In this document: piece after piece, positions 8,014 through 17,788 of the stretch
How positions within the stretch are numbered: position 1 is the first letter of the stretch
Layout: each line of letters begins with the position of its first letter
Source of the DNA: an uncultured delta proteobacterium
Lineage (GTDB): Bacteria; RBG-13-61-14; DRUE01
DNA: 22,162 nt
Reading direction: 5' to 3'
Assembly: GCA_903930515.1 (NCBI GenBank)
Contig: CAIYYW010000386.1
Location: 1 to 22,162 of the forward strand
Notes under the pieces: generated by a model
The model's input: the letters and a program-made list of their open reading frames with translations, nothing else
Databases searched by the model: none
Told to the model about the DNA's origin: nothing
Position numbers and translations under genes: made by a program

Positions 8014-9459
8014 ATGTGGATTAAATTGATTTCGCCGAGGATGAGCAGGCGTCCGATGGATACGGCGTTCAAGACCCAAATGGCTCCGTCCCTGGCGCTG
8101 CTGACGCTGGGGGCGCTGACTCCGTTGGCGCACCGGGTGACGATGGAGGACGAGAATGTAGAGCGGTTGAATCTGGTAGACCGTCCGGATTTGGTCGGAA
8201 TCACGGTCAAGGCTGACACCGCGTATCGGTCTTGGCGGATCGCGGAATCTTACCGGAAGCGAGGGATCCCGGTGGTTTTGGGCGGGATTCATCCCACGGT
8301 GGTTCCAGAGGAAAATCTGGCTTATGCGGATTCAATTGTGATCGGGGAGGCTGAGGAGATTTGGGAGGGGCTGGTTCGGGACGCGGAGCAGGGGATTCTG
8401 AAGAAGGTTTATCAACAGGATCATCCGAGCGATCTGTCCCGCTCGCCCGTCCCGCGCTGGGAATTGGCAAAGGGAAAGAACTACCTGTTCGTCAACACCC
8501 TGACCTCGGGACGGGGCTGCCCCTGGAGTTGCGATTTTTGTTACAGCTCGTCCCCAAACCTCTTCCGGGGGCATCGGGCCAAGCCGGCCGGAAGGGTTAT
8601 GGAGGAGATTGAATCGCTGGGGGTCAAGCATGTTTTTTTCATTGACGATAATTTCATCGGCAGCCCGGAGCGGGCGCGTGAGTTGATGCGGGCGATGTCG
8701 CCGCTGGGTCTGACCTGGCATTGCGCGGTTTCCGCGGACATCGGCCGTTATGACGATCTTTTGGATCTGATGGCCGAATCCGGCTGCCAGAGTTTGTTCA
8801 TCGGCTTTGAAACCATCAACGCCGTCAACCTCGCATCCTGTCATAAAAAGCAGAACCGGGTGGCGGAGTATAATTCCACCATCCGCAAAATCCACGAGCG
8901 AGGGATGATGGTCAACGCCAGCCTGGCGCTCGGGTTTGATTCGGACCGGCCCCGGGTTTTTTTGAACACCTTGAATTGGCTGCTGGAGCAAAAGATTGAA
9001 ACGATGACCGCGCATATCCTGACTCCCTATCCCGGCACCCGGCTGTATCAGCGGCTTTTAAACGAGAACCGGATCATTGACTTTAACCTCAATCACTATA
9101 ATACTTCCCGCGCGGTTTTTCAGCCCAGGCAAATGACGGCAAAGGAGCTTGAGCAGGGGTATCGCTGGCTCTATCAGGGGTTTTATTCGCTGGCCGGCAT
9201 CATCGAGCGGATGCCTGCGGCAAGCTCGCAATGGACGGCATATTTGCTGTTCAATTTTTTCTACCGCAAGTTCGGGTCCGCGTTTTCCCTTCTGGGAAAA
9301 TTGGGGCTGATGCCGGTCCTGGGCAATTTGGGCAAAGCCTTGTCATATCCGGCCACCTGGCGAAACGATCCGGGAAAAGATTACGGCTTGGCGGCCAGAT
9401 GCTGGATCAGGAATAGCGATTCCAGCTCGGAGACCCTTTCAAATAATTCCCCGGTATAG
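8014..9459 (+). CDS. Second B12-binding-domain radical SAM protein
   Basis: 481 aa from ATG 8014, which has AGGAAGGGAA close upstream and puts the family-like WIKLISPR at the N-terminus; ATG 7957 would add 19 basic residues and has no ribosome site. The cobalamin-domain region runs over residues 1-125 (LVGITVKADTAYRS at 60-73, VVLGGIHPT at 87-95, IGEAEE near 110-115) without a DxHxxG motif. The radical SAM core holds GRGCPWSCDFCYSSS with C169/C173/C176 and FFIDDNFIGS. The later ILTPYPGTRLYQRL phrase is usual in this class. The product is not predictable. It is not homologous in detail to the first radical SAM protein and stands alone after the membrane-regulator pair. Its last 26 codons lie over the 3' end of the convergent hydrolase gene, so the extreme C-terminus may be recent or poorly constrained. 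Confidence 0.88.
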   Translation: MWIKLISPRMSRRPMDTAFKTQMAPSLALLTLGALTPLAHRVTMEDENVERLNLVDRPDLVGITVKADTAYRSWRIAESYRKRGIPVVLGGIHPTVVPEENLAYADSIVIGEAEEIWEGLVRDAEQGILKKVYQQDHPSDLSRSPVPRWELAKGKNYLFVNTLTSGRGCPWSCDFCYSSSPNLFRGHRAKPAGRVMEEIESLGVKHVFFIDDNFIGSPERARELMRAMSPLGLTWHCAVSADIGRYDDLLDLMAESGCQSLFIGFETINAVNLASCHKKQNRVAEYNSTIRKIHERGMMVNASLALGFDSDRPRVFLNTLNWLLEQKIETMTAHILTPYPGTRLYQRLLNENRIIDFNLNHYNTSRAVFQPRQMTAKELEQGYRWLYQGFYSLAGIIERMPAASSQWTAYLLFNFFYRKFGSAFSLLGKLGLMPVLGNLGKALSYPATWRNDPGKDYGLAARCWIRNSDSSSETLSNNSPV

Positions 9460-10268
9460 ACTTCAAAATGACCAACGGGCAATTTGACGGTTTTTACATT
9501 TTGGATCTTGCCCGCGGTTTTTTCCACCGCCGAGGACGGGATCAGGGAATCCTTTTCCGCGTAAACGATCAGGACCGGGCATTTGATTTGAGGTGTGGAT
9601 TTGATTGGCCGGTAAAACGGGATATTCAAAATGATCCGGGCCGGGGCCTGATTTTGCAAAATTGCGCCGGGCGGAACCAGCGTCAGAAAACCCGGCCAGC
9701 ATTCCGGGGTGTTCATCAGGGCAAAACGGTCGGGCGTGGAAATGATCGGGACATAATGAGGATTCCTGAAGCAGAGCAGGGCGGCGAGGTCCCAAAGCCC
9801 GTGAAAAATCGCGGTTGCCAGATATTTCAGCTCGGGCCGGGCGCTCTCCCTCCCGTCCACAAACGGCACCTGGGCGATGGCGCAGGAAATTTCCGGATTG
9901 CGCGCCGCAGTCACCAGGATATGCCCGCCGCTGAAAGAAGTCCCCCAGAGCGCGATTTTTTTGGGGTTGACCTCGCGCAAGGAGCGGATATGCGCGATCG
10001 CGTTTTGCCAATCTTCCAAATGCCGTTTCGGGCTGATCAGGTTCCGGGGCTCTCCCTCGCTGTCTCCGAAATTGCGGTATTCAAACAAAAATACCGCGAG
10101 TCCCTTGGCGCAGAATTTTTCCGCGAAAGCCGGCAGCCGGAAGGTTCTCAGCCCCCCGAACCCGTGCGCCATAATCACCACCGGGGGATTTTCCCCATTG
10201 TCCGGAAGGTAAAGCCAGCCGGCGCATTTGGTTCCGCGGCTTAGGAAATCAGAATCCAGCCGTTTCAA
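9381..10268 (-). CDS. Alpha/beta hydrolase (serine esterase/peptidase-like)
   Basis: 295 aa starting with TTG at 10268, in a TTGA overlap with the upstream isomerase. No ATG occurs before residue 34, and the family's N-terminal strand (SRGTKCAGWLYLP) begins at about residue 10, so the TTG is needed. HGFGG at 35-39 is the oxyanion region. The nucleophile elbow is GTSFSGG with S111, the acid is D240 in AEKDSLIP and the base is H267 in VGHFEVY, so the triad is complete. No signal peptide is seen, so it is probably cytoplasmic. It is the last gene of the GH1-araD-isomerase operon; removing acyl groups from imported sugars is a reasonable guess, but the substrate is unknown. Its 3' end overlaps the opposite-strand radical SAM gene by 79 bp. 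Confidence 0.88.
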   Translation of the reverse strand: MKRLDSDFLSRGTKCAGWLYLPDNGENPPVVIMAHGFGGLRTFRLPAFAEKFCAKGLAVFLFEYRNFGDSEGEPRNLISPKRHLEDWQNAIAHIRSLREVNPKKIALWGTSFSGGHILVTAARNPEISCAIAQVPFVDGRESARPELKYLATAIFHGLWDLAALLCFRNPHYVPIISTPDRFALMNTPECWPGFLTLVPPGAILQNQAPARIILNIPFYRPIKSTPQIKCPVLIVYAEKDSLIPSSAVEKTAGKIQNVKTVKLPVGHFEVYTGELFERVSELESLFLIQHLAAKP

Positions 10269-11770
10269 ATTTCAGCCCGAAATTTTTCAAACGGGTTCTC
10301 TTGTTGATAGGGGAGGTTGTTGGGAAGCGGAGCCGAAAGGTCATTAACTCCGAGCAGCTTCATTGCCTCGAACAAAACCTTGCCGGATTTTTTAAAGCCG
10401 AGCGCGGTATGATGGGGGAAATGTTTGCCGAGTAAAATGTGGCGATAGAACCTGGCAAAACCGGGGATGGAGATGATGCCGGTCCCGCCGAAGGTGTGCG
10501 GGTCCAGATTGAGGATTTCGCCCTCGGCGATGTAACTTTGGAGATGGCAATCCGGGGTTGACTGAATCCGGAAGAGAGTGATCGGGCCGGGCTTGAGCGT
10601 TCCTTCCAGGGTCCCGCGGGTGATCTCCGGGCTTTTTCCGTTTTCCATCAGCCGGTTCATAATCACCTGGTAGTTCATCCGGCAGTTGCTCAGACAGGAA
10701 GAGGCGGTGTTCCCGCAATGGAACCCCATAAACAAATCGTTCGGCTCCGCGCCTTTGAGATCGGCTTCTTTCGGAATAATCTCGGCCGGAACCGAATTAT
10801 TGATGTCCAGCAGCGTGGCCGGGGTCTGCCCGGCAAGCTGGACGATGTATTCCGAGAGCGCGCCATACAGGTCCACCTCGCACGCGACCGGGATGCCTTT
10901 TCCGGCAAGCCTTCCGTTCACATAGCAGGGCACGAACCCGAACTGACTCTCGAACGCGGGCCAGCATTTATTGGCGAACACCCCGAACCGGCTCGACCCC
11001 AGGTTCTGTTCCATAAAATCCAGCAAGGCCGCTTCCAGTTGGGCGAGTTTGGGGAGCAAGTCCGGATAGGTGGCGGCCTTTCCCAATTCCTTTTTCATCT
11101 CCAGCTCGATCTCCGAGATTTTCTTTTTCCGCGAGCCGGCTTGCCGGTAAAGCTGGAACAGGTCCAACTCGGAATTTTCCATCACCTCAATCCCCAGGTC
11201 GAAGAACGGCTGGATCGGCGCGTTGCAGGCCAGGAAGTCCTGGGGCCTGGGGCCGAAGCTGAAAATTTTTAAACCCTTCACCCCGATTACGGCCCGGGCG
11301 ACATTTTGGAAAAAATTGATCTCATCCGCCAACTCCTCCGCCGTCCCGACCGGATTTTGCGGCAGATAAACCCGCAGCTTCCGCAATCCCAGGTTGTATG
11401 AGCAGTTGAGCAATCCGCATAAGGCGTCTCCGCGGTCCAGCTCCAGCGTCTTCTGGTTTTCTTCAGCGGCTGCGCAGATCATCACCGGCCCGGGGAATCG
11501 TTGGATGAAGATGGTGGTCGGCCCTTCCGGCCCGAAATTGCCCAGGTAAATTATGGCCGCGTTGCATTTTTGCGCGGCAAGTTCTTTCAAGGCCTTGAGG
11601 CTGCCTTTCTCATTCTCGACGATCACCGAGCATTTATGGCTGGAAACCCCGGCCCGGCCAAGCTCCTTGAACAATCGGTCCAGCCGCTTTTGCGCGAGGC
11701 TGACCGGGAAGCAGTCGCGCGACACGCCGACAATTCCGAGCCGGACTTCCGGGGTATTTATCAAGGTCAT
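10265..11770 (-). CDS. L-fucose/L-arabinose isomerase family protein (FucI-like)
   Basis: 501 aa from ATG 11770, chosen because AAGGAGG lies 6 nt upstream; a longer reading to 11917 would run into the araD gene. The C-terminal half has the family's metal site: E298 in ACEVDLYGALSEYI and D322 in TLLDINNSV, 24 residues apart as for the Glu/Asp metal ligands of E. coli FucI, and a later His pair in FPHHTALGF (about 453-454). GFHCGNT near 349-354 is also typical. These enzymes interconvert aldoses and ketoses (L-fucose/L-fuculose, D-arabinose/D-ribulose or L-arabinose/L-ribulose) with Mn2+ in the cytoplasm. It lies 22 nt after an araD-like epimerase, which makes arabinose-to-ribulose use plausible, but the true substrate is not fixed by the sequence. 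It is shorter than E. coli FucI (about 590 aa), as many FucI-like proteins are. Confidence 0.85.
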   Translation of the reverse strand: MTLINTPEVRLGIVGVSRDCFPVSLAQKRLDRLFKELGRAGVSSHKCSVIVENEKGSLKALKELAAQKCNAAIIYLGNFGPEGPTTIFIQRFPGPVMICAAAEENQKTLELDRGDALCGLLNCSYNLGLRKLRVYLPQNPVGTAEELADEINFFQNVARAVIGVKGLKIFSFGPRPQDFLACNAPIQPFFDLGIEVMENSELDLFQLYRQAGSRKKKISEIELEMKKELGKAATYPDLLPKLAQLEAALLDFMEQNLGSSRFGVFANKCWPAFESQFGFVPCYVNGRLAGKGIPVACEVDLYGALSEYIVQLAGQTPATLLDINNSVPAEIIPKEADLKGAEPNDLFMGFHCGNTASSCLSNCRMNYQVIMNRLMENGKSPEITRGTLEGTLKPGPITLFRIQSTPDCHLQSYIAEGEILNLDPHTFGGTGIISIPGFARFYRHILLGKHFPHHTALGFKKSGKVLFEAMKLLGVNDLSAPLPNNLPYQQENPFEKFRAEI

Positions 11771-11792
11771 TGGTTCCCTCCTTTTAAACGGT

Positions 11793-12485
11793 TCAATGCT
11801 TTTGACCATACCGGGCTTGATCCCCGTGCTTGCGCCGGAAATGGGCGTCCAAAATATATTTCGGAAGGCCCGCGGTTTTCGGATTGAGCAGGATCGTGGC
11901 CAACGCCGTCTTGGCAATCTCTTCCAGGAGCAAACTGTGGCTCACCGCGTCCATCGCGTCTTTGCCCCAGGTGAACGGCCCATGCTTCATCACCAAGATG
12001 CCGGGAAGATCCAGAGGATTGATCCGATCAAAATGTTTCAAGATCGCCTTGCCGGTATTTTTCTCGTAATCGGTTTTCACTTCCGCTTTGGTCAGCATCC
12101 GCGTGACCGGGATTGCGCCGTAAAAATGATCGCCCTGAGTGGTGCCCAAACAGGGGATGGGAAGGCCGGCCTGCGAGAATGCCACCGCATAACGGCTGTG
12201 GGTATGGCAGACCCCCCCGATTTCCGGCCAGGCCCGGTATAAGGCCAGGTGGGTCGGCGTGTCCATTGAGGGCTTATATTTCTTTTCCACTAACTTGCCG
12301 GAAAGGTCAACAATGGACATCTGGTTGGGCTTGAGAAGATGATACGGAACCCCGCTCGGCTTGATCACAACCAGACCGGTTTTGCGGTCAATCCCGCTTG
12401 CATTTCCAAAGGTCAATATCACCAGATGCCTTTTAACCAAATTCAGATTGGCCTTCCAGACTTCCCTTTTTAATTGTTCAAGCAT
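11793..12485 (-). CDS. araD: L-ribulose-5-phosphate 4-epimerase (class II aldolase family)
   Basis: 230 aa, full length for AraD. It epimerises L-ribulose 5-phosphate to D-xylulose 5-phosphate, the last step of L-arabinose use before the pentose phosphate pathway. Zinc ligands are visible at H94 and H96 (VCHTHS) and H168 (MKHGPF), with the acidic D75 in MDTPTH. The catalytic residues that separate epimerases from fuculose-phosphate aldolases are also present: D119 in TTQGDHFYG and Y226 in the C-terminal ARYGQK, as in E. coli AraD (D120, Y229). GAGG lies about 8 nt before ATG 12485. It is second in the operon, 45 nt after the GH1 gene. A related class II aldolase remains possible, but the C-terminal Tyr motif favours the epimerase. 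No ribulokinase is in the window. Confidence 0.9.
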   Translation of the reverse strand: MLEQLKREVWKANLNLVKRHLVILTFGNASGIDRKTGLVVIKPSGVPYHLLKPNQMSIVDLSGKLVEKKYKPSMDTPTHLALYRAWPEIGGVCHTHSRYAVAFSQAGLPIPCLGTTQGDHFYGAIPVTRMLTKAEVKTDYEKNTGKAILKHFDRINPLDLPGILVMKHGPFTWGKDAMDAVSHSLLLEEIAKTALATILLNPKTAGLPKYILDAHFRRKHGDQARYGQKH

Positions 12486-12530
12486 TACTTTTGCCTCATC
12501 CTATAACATATTGATGTAACAAAACAAAAC

Positions 12531-13919
<1,389 letters not shown>

Positions 13920-13938
13920 CTATACCTTTCTTGCCTTT

Positions 13939-13967
13939 ATTCTACAAGCGCGCCGGTTTTCCAGCAA
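13939..13967 (-). promoter_or_regulatory. Candidate promoter of the GH1-araD-isomerase-hydrolase operon
   Basis: Minus-strand -10 TAGAAT (13944-13939) lies 17 nt from a weak -35 TTGCTG (13967-13962), with transcription expected near 13932 and a short leader before ATG 13916. The -10 is identical to that of the radical SAM operon. The weak -35 lies in the loop of an inverted repeat, suggesting a regulated promoter. Confidence 0.4.
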
Positions 13968-13983
13968 TCGGCTTGAACCGGCG
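13951..13983. repeat. Perfect 8-bp inverted repeat over the GH1 promoter region
   Basis: CGCCGGTT (13951-13958) and AACCGGCG (13976-13983) are exact reverse complements with a 17-nt centre that contains the predicted -35 box. It could be an operator or part of a hairpin after the CocE-type gene. No T-run follows on either strand, so an intrinsic terminator is unlikely. Confidence 0.45.
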
Positions 13984-14022
13984 GCCCGGGCAAAACCTCT
14001 CCCCGGGATTCAAGCGCTCAAA

Positions 14023-16176
14023 TCATTTCGGGATGATCGGCAACTGGATCTTGCTCGGATGTTCCGGGTCCCGGTAAACCGTGATGATCGGCCGGATGTT
14101 GGCCGGGTTCTTCGGGTCATTGTCCGGAGCAAGTTTCTCGTGCAGGCGGAAAGTGGGCCAGTCCGCGAGCGCGATGCTTACCCGCATCTGGTGGCCTTTT
14201 CGGAACACCCAGGAGGTGGGCTTGAGGTCCAGGGTCAGCTCCACGATTTTGCCGCCCGAAAAAACCTTGGGGTCGTAATCGCTTTTTTCAAACCCGTGCC
14301 AGGGCAGATCAGGAAGCACATTGACCCCGCTTTTGCCCGAGTCTATCTCGCGGTCATTGCTCACCAGTTTTGCGAACCCGGCCCGGAGCACGCCCTCGGT
14401 CACCAACAATGCCATTCCTTTTTCATCCACATCCTCAAGGTAAAGATAGAAGTCCGCGTCATCGGTGGTGGACGACACCCAGAATTCCACAATCGGATGT
14501 CCGGTGACTTCGGTGTCCTGATCCATTGCCGCGCTGGTATAGCTCAAACATTGCTTGTCTTTCTCGGTCCGGATCGGAAGCTGGTCCGGGGCCACTCCCA
14601 TCGTGCTCAGCCAGCGGTTCCCCATTTTCTTCCCGAACCGGCCGTCGTGGGTGAAGTCTGCGGTGTATTTGTCGGTGCCGCGGGAGCGGCGATCCGTGAG
14701 CAGTTGGTTTTGCGCCTCGAAATAAAAATCAGAGATCTTCTGTCTCGCGAGCGGCCATTCGTTCTCGGCCCGGAAACCGCCCCCGTTCATCACATAAATA
14801 TCAACCGGGGCTTCCTTCTCAAACCCGTTGTCAACCCCTTTCAGGTAGTGGTCGAAATAACGGAGCAACTCTTGCGATCCCCGCTTCATCAGTTGATTGG
14901 AATCTTCCCCCAGATACTTCCAGAACGGGCCGCCCCCGCCGTGATAGCCCGGAACGATCACCAGCCGGGACGGGTTGGTATCCTTCATCGTGCGATACAG
15001 CTCCGCAGTCCCGCGCGAGAACGGGTCAAACCATCCGCCCACATTGTAAACCGGGATCCGCGATTGCATTATCGCCGGGATATGGTGGCTGGGGTCAAAG
15101 TCATAGATGCTGAAATTTGAAATTGGGGGAGGAGGAACCGCGTCCAGGAAAAACATTGACTTGGCCCAACTGTGATAGTCAAGGTTGCGCTTGTGGTCGT
15201 AAGTTGCCAGGAAGTAAATGTGCTGCCGCTTTTGTCCATCAAGATATTTCGGCTCGTCCTTGGGATCGTCCGGATACATATAATCATCCAGGAAACTGCC
15301 GTTCTTGTTCAGGTCTATCGGGATTTCATCAATCAGCTCCCCGTCCCCGTCCTCGTCCACAACCGGAGCGGCCGGGAGCAGAAAGTCCGCGTCCTTCTTA
15401 AACAGGAATTTGGCGATGTCCATTTTATAGTAATTCAGGTTAAGCTTGGTCAGCCCCTCGGAATAGGCGGTCATAAACCCGTTCAGATAAATCCCGCCCG
15501 GATACACCTCGCCGTCATATCCCTCCAGCGGGACCATCATCGGCATAATCGCCTTGAGCGCGGGATGCGGATACCCCGCGGTGACCAACTGGGAATAGCC
15601 GGTATAGGAGCCGCCCACCATCCCGATATTGCCGTCGCACCAATTCTGCTTTGCGATCCAGGCCACCAGCTCCCCGCCGTCCTTGGCCAACTGCGGCATA
15701 AAATCGGCCTTCCAGCCCGAAGACGCCCCGGACCCGCGCATATCCGCTCGGATGAAAATATATCCGTAGGAAATAAGCTCCCGGAACATATTCGCCTCTT
15801 CCGGGGCGCTGAGCAGGTCAATCACCGGGCTGGAGTTTTTCAAAAGCAATTTTCTCCCGGCCTGATGGAGCGGGCCGTTTTTTAAATCAATGAACGCGCG
15901 CGTGTAGGGCGTGTATTCAATGATCACCGGGAAGGCCTTCTGTTCCGGGCCTTTGGCCGGAAGATATATATCAATCGCCAGCTTGACCCCGTCCGACATC
16001 GGCACATATTCCGATTTCTTGACAATATCTTTGAAGAGCGGAAAGGTGTACCCGCAGTATGCAAACGGCTTGCTCACCTTGACCGGGCAAGGCTCTTCTT
16101 TCTTCTTCGCGGCCAGCGCCGTGAGTGCGAACAATCCCAGAACCAAAACCATCATTGTCCATTTGGCTTTTTTCAT
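14023..16176 (-). CDS. Secreted CocE/NonD family alpha/beta hydrolase with two DxDxDG-type loops
   Basis: 717 aa from ATG 16176. The first ATG (16182) directly abuts the AAAGGGAG ribosome site, whereas the second is spaced 6 nt from it. A Sec signal (Lys-rich start, hydrophobic core, ALAA then KKK) predicts export. Numbered from 16176: nucleophile S190 in VGGSYTG, acid D384 in GGWFDPFSRG and base H412 in PGYHGGGGP. The acid-to-base spacing of 28 equals that of CocE as I recall it. The C-terminal beta-jellyroll follows (FWVSSTTDDADFYLYLEDV, HQMRVSIALADWP). The nucleophile-to-acid distance is about 50 residues longer than in CocE, and the extra part holds two calcium-loop-like motifs at about 274-285 and 288-299. 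Relatives are X-Pro dipeptidyl-peptidases, cocaine esterase and acylases; the substrate is open. It lies upstream of the GH1 gene but has its own promoter. Confidence 0.9.
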   Translation of the reverse strand: MKKAKWTMMVLVLGLFALTALAAKKKEEPCPVKVSKPFAYCGYTFPLFKDIVKKSEYVPMSDGVKLAIDIYLPAKGPEQKAFPVIIEYTPYTRAFIDLKNGPLHQAGRKLLLKNSSPVIDLLSAPEEANMFRELISYGYIFIRADMRGSGASSGWKADFMPQLAKDGGELVAWIAKQNWCDGNIGMVGGSYTGYSQLVTAGYPHPALKAIMPMMVPLEGYDGEVYPGGIYLNGFMTAYSEGLTKLNLNYYKMDIAKFLFKKDADFLLPAAPVVDEDGDGELIDEIPIDLNKNGSFLDDYMYPDDPKDEPKYLDGQKRQHIYFLATYDHKRNLDYHSWAKSMFFLDAVPPPPISNFSIYDFDPSHHIPAIMQSRIPVYNVGGWFDPFSRGTAELYRTMKDTNPSRLVIVPGYHGGGGPFWKYLGEDSNQLMKRGSQELLRYFDHYLKGVDNGFEKEAPVDIYVMNGGGFRAENEWPLARQKISDFYFEAQNQLLTDRRSRGTDKYTADFTHDGRFGKKMGNRWLSTMGVAPDQLPIRTEKDKQCLSYTSAAMDQDTEVTGHPIVEFWVSSTTDDADFYLYLEDVDEKGMALLVTEGVLRAGFAKLVSNDREIDSGKSGVNVLPDLPWHGFEKSDYDPKVFSGGKIVELTLDLKPTSWVFRKGHQMRVSIALADWPTFRLHEKLAPDNDPKNPANIRPIITVYRDPEHPSKIQLPIIPK

Positions 16177-16218
16177 CTTCATCTCCCTTTCAAAAATTGC
16201 GCGATGGTCCGGGGAGAG

Positions 16219-16246
16219 TTTAGATTGAATAAGAGCGTTTTGTCAA
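16219..16246 (-). promoter_or_regulatory. Promoter of the CocE-type hydrolase gene
   Basis: Minus-strand -35 TTGACA (16246-16241) is a perfect match and -10 TCTAAA (16224-16219) matches four of six, with 16 nt between. The transcript would start near 16212, leaving a leader of about 36 nt that includes the ribosome site. Confidence 0.5.
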
Positions 16247-16308
16247 ATAAGAAAGCGCGGGTTTCCGCTCTTTTTTTATCCGCCAAACGGTTTATAATGG
16301 CCGGTATT

Positions 16309-16863
16309 ATGGCATTGATTAAAACCTGCCCCTGGTGGATGGGGTATTCCATTGACAACCCGCTCCGGAGAATGATTCACCGGCCGGAAAAGATGCTTGC
16401 CCCATATCTCAAGCCCGGAATGACCGCGATGGACCTCGGAGCCGGGTTCGGGATGTTCACCATCGCGATGGCGGAATTGGTCGGCCCGACCGGGAAAGTG
16501 ATCGCGGTGGATCTTCAGGAAAAAATGCTGGCTGAGATGAAACGCCGGGCAAAAAAGCAGGGAGTGATTGACCGGATTCAGCCGGTTCTGTGCAAGCCCG
16601 ATGATCTCCTGATAAAAGATCAGGTGGGTTTTGTCCTGACTATGTGGATGCTCCACGAAGTCCGGGAACCAAAAAAATTCTTAAACCAGTTAAAGGATTG
16701 CCTGAAACCCGAATCCCGGTTCCTGATCGTGGAGCCGAAATATCATGTCAGCCAGGACCAGTTCCAAAAAATACTCGCCCTCGCCGAGCAGGTGGGCCTG
16801 AAAAAAATTGAAACCCCCAAAATCCGGATTAGTATGGCCGCGTTGTTAGGCCTAGCCGCTTAA
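16309..16863 (+). CDS. Small class I SAM-dependent methyltransferase
   Basis: 184 aa from ATG 16309. A longer reading from 16204 adds 35 residues of low-quality sequence, and ATG 16297 would add four. Motif I is MDLGAGFGMF at 41-50, an acidic VDLQEKML follows at about 68-75, and an LTMWMLHEV motif sits near 108-117. The family is the Methyltransf_11/31-like group (UbiE-related); the substrate is unknown. Oddly, there is no Shine-Dalgarno site, and a perfect TATAAT (16293-16298) sits only about 11 nt before the start, so the mRNA could be nearly leaderless. It is divergent from the CocE-type gene and converges on the TPR gene with only 2 nt between stop codons, with no room for a terminator. 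Confidence 0.82.
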   Translation: MALIKTCPWWMGYSIDNPLRRMIHRPEKMLAPYLKPGMTAMDLGAGFGMFTIAMAELVGPTGKVIAVDLQEKMLAEMKRRAKKQGVIDRIQPVLCKPDDLLIKDQVGFVLTMWMLHEVREPKKFLNQLKDCLKPESRFLIVEPKYHVSQDQFQKILALAEQVGLKKIETPKIRISMAALLGLAA

Positions 16864-16865
16864 AA

Positions 16866-17762
16866 TCACTGATCCGGATATTCCTTGCCGGTGAACATTT
16901 TCCACAAGATCCGCGCCTCTTTTTGCCGGAGCAGATTGTCGGCCTGGTAACCGGCAAGGGAGTCCGGGCTGTGGCCAAGGGAATATTCCAGTTCGCTCAA
17001 GGCCTTTTGCTTATTCTCTTTTCCGCCCATTTTGTTTAAAATGAACGCGCGCACATTATGGTTGGAAAAACAGTTCGGCTCCATCAAGATGGCCTGATCA
17101 ACATAGGGCAGAATCACCTCCGGGCCCGCGCCCAAGCTGCTCGTCATCCAATCCGGCATCAGCGCGAGCGACATTCCGTAAGTCCGGTAAATCGCGCCGT
17201 ATTCGTAATAGGGGTCCACTTCCTCCACTTTTTGGGAATACCTCAAGATTTCGGGCAGCCGGAAAAGGGCCACCGCGATGTTCCGCAAGTTGGCCTCCGT
17301 GATCAAAATATTGCTCATCCAATAATTCGCGCCCGGACAGTCGGGATTAAGAGCGAGCGCACGGTTGCAGGCGGATTTCGCCCGGCCGAGGTATTCCAAA
17401 GCCTGAGCTTTTTCCTCTTTGGTCTTTTGCGGCATATAAAAGGTTCTCAGGCAATAGGCCGCGCCCAGGCCGAACCAGGCCTGATCATAATCCGGCGAGA
17501 GCGCGGTCGCCTCGCTGAAGAGCTTGATCACCTGATCAACATCTTTGCTGGTTTCAACCTTGGCCGCCAGATCCTTGGCCTTGGTAATAAAAGCCTGAGC
17601 TTCTTGCTCTGTCCCGGTCAGCCGGAGGGGTGGTTGTTTCCTTAACTCAATACTTTGTTGCGCCAGCCGCGCCGCCCGTTCCTGGGAGGTTTCGCCGAAA
17701 ATTCTCCCGGCCAGCCCAAAAAGTAAAATCAGGCAGAAAAAGTATCTAATGATTCTTGGCAT
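16866..17762 (-). CDS. Exported TPR-repeat protein of unknown function
   Basis: 298 aa from ATG 17762. An upstream ATG (17777) adds only MRLAI and would lie almost at the predicted transcription start; neither has a clear ribosome site. The N-terminal PRIIRY plus hydrophobic stretch ending GRIFG looks like a Sec signal. The mature part is alpha-helical with TPR-like units: VDQVIKLFSEATALSPDYDQAWFGLGAAY, then SACNRALALNPDCPGANYWMSNIL, and a later VDQAILMEPNCFSNHNVRAFIL. The arrangement recalls the periplasmic TatT-type (TRAP-associated) TPR proteins, but no TRAP genes are in the window. It probably acts as a periplasmic scaffold or binding protein. It is downstream of and on the same strand as the 5'-nucleotidase gene but separated by 89 nt with its own promoter-like sequence. 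Confidence 0.72.
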   Translation of the reverse strand: MPRIIRYFFCLILLFGLAGRIFGETSQERAARLAQQSIELRKQPPLRLTGTEQEAQAFITKAKDLAAKVETSKDVDQVIKLFSEATALSPDYDQAWFGLGAAYCLRTFYMPQKTKEEKAQALEYLGRAKSACNRALALNPDCPGANYWMSNILITEANLRNIAVALFRLPEILRYSQKVEEVDPYYEYGAIYRTYGMSLALMPDWMTSSLGAGPEVILPYVDQAILMEPNCFSNHNVRAFILNKMGGKENKQKALSELEYSLGHSPDSLAGYQADNLLRQKEARILWKMFTGKEYPDQ

Positions 17763-17788
17763 TATTGCCAGCCGCATTTAAGCAAATT

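Noticed and set aside
13940-14016. tRNA-like stretch with GGTTCAAGCC on the minus strand
   Set aside because: The T-arm stem does not pair properly and no acceptor or anticodon arm could be built.
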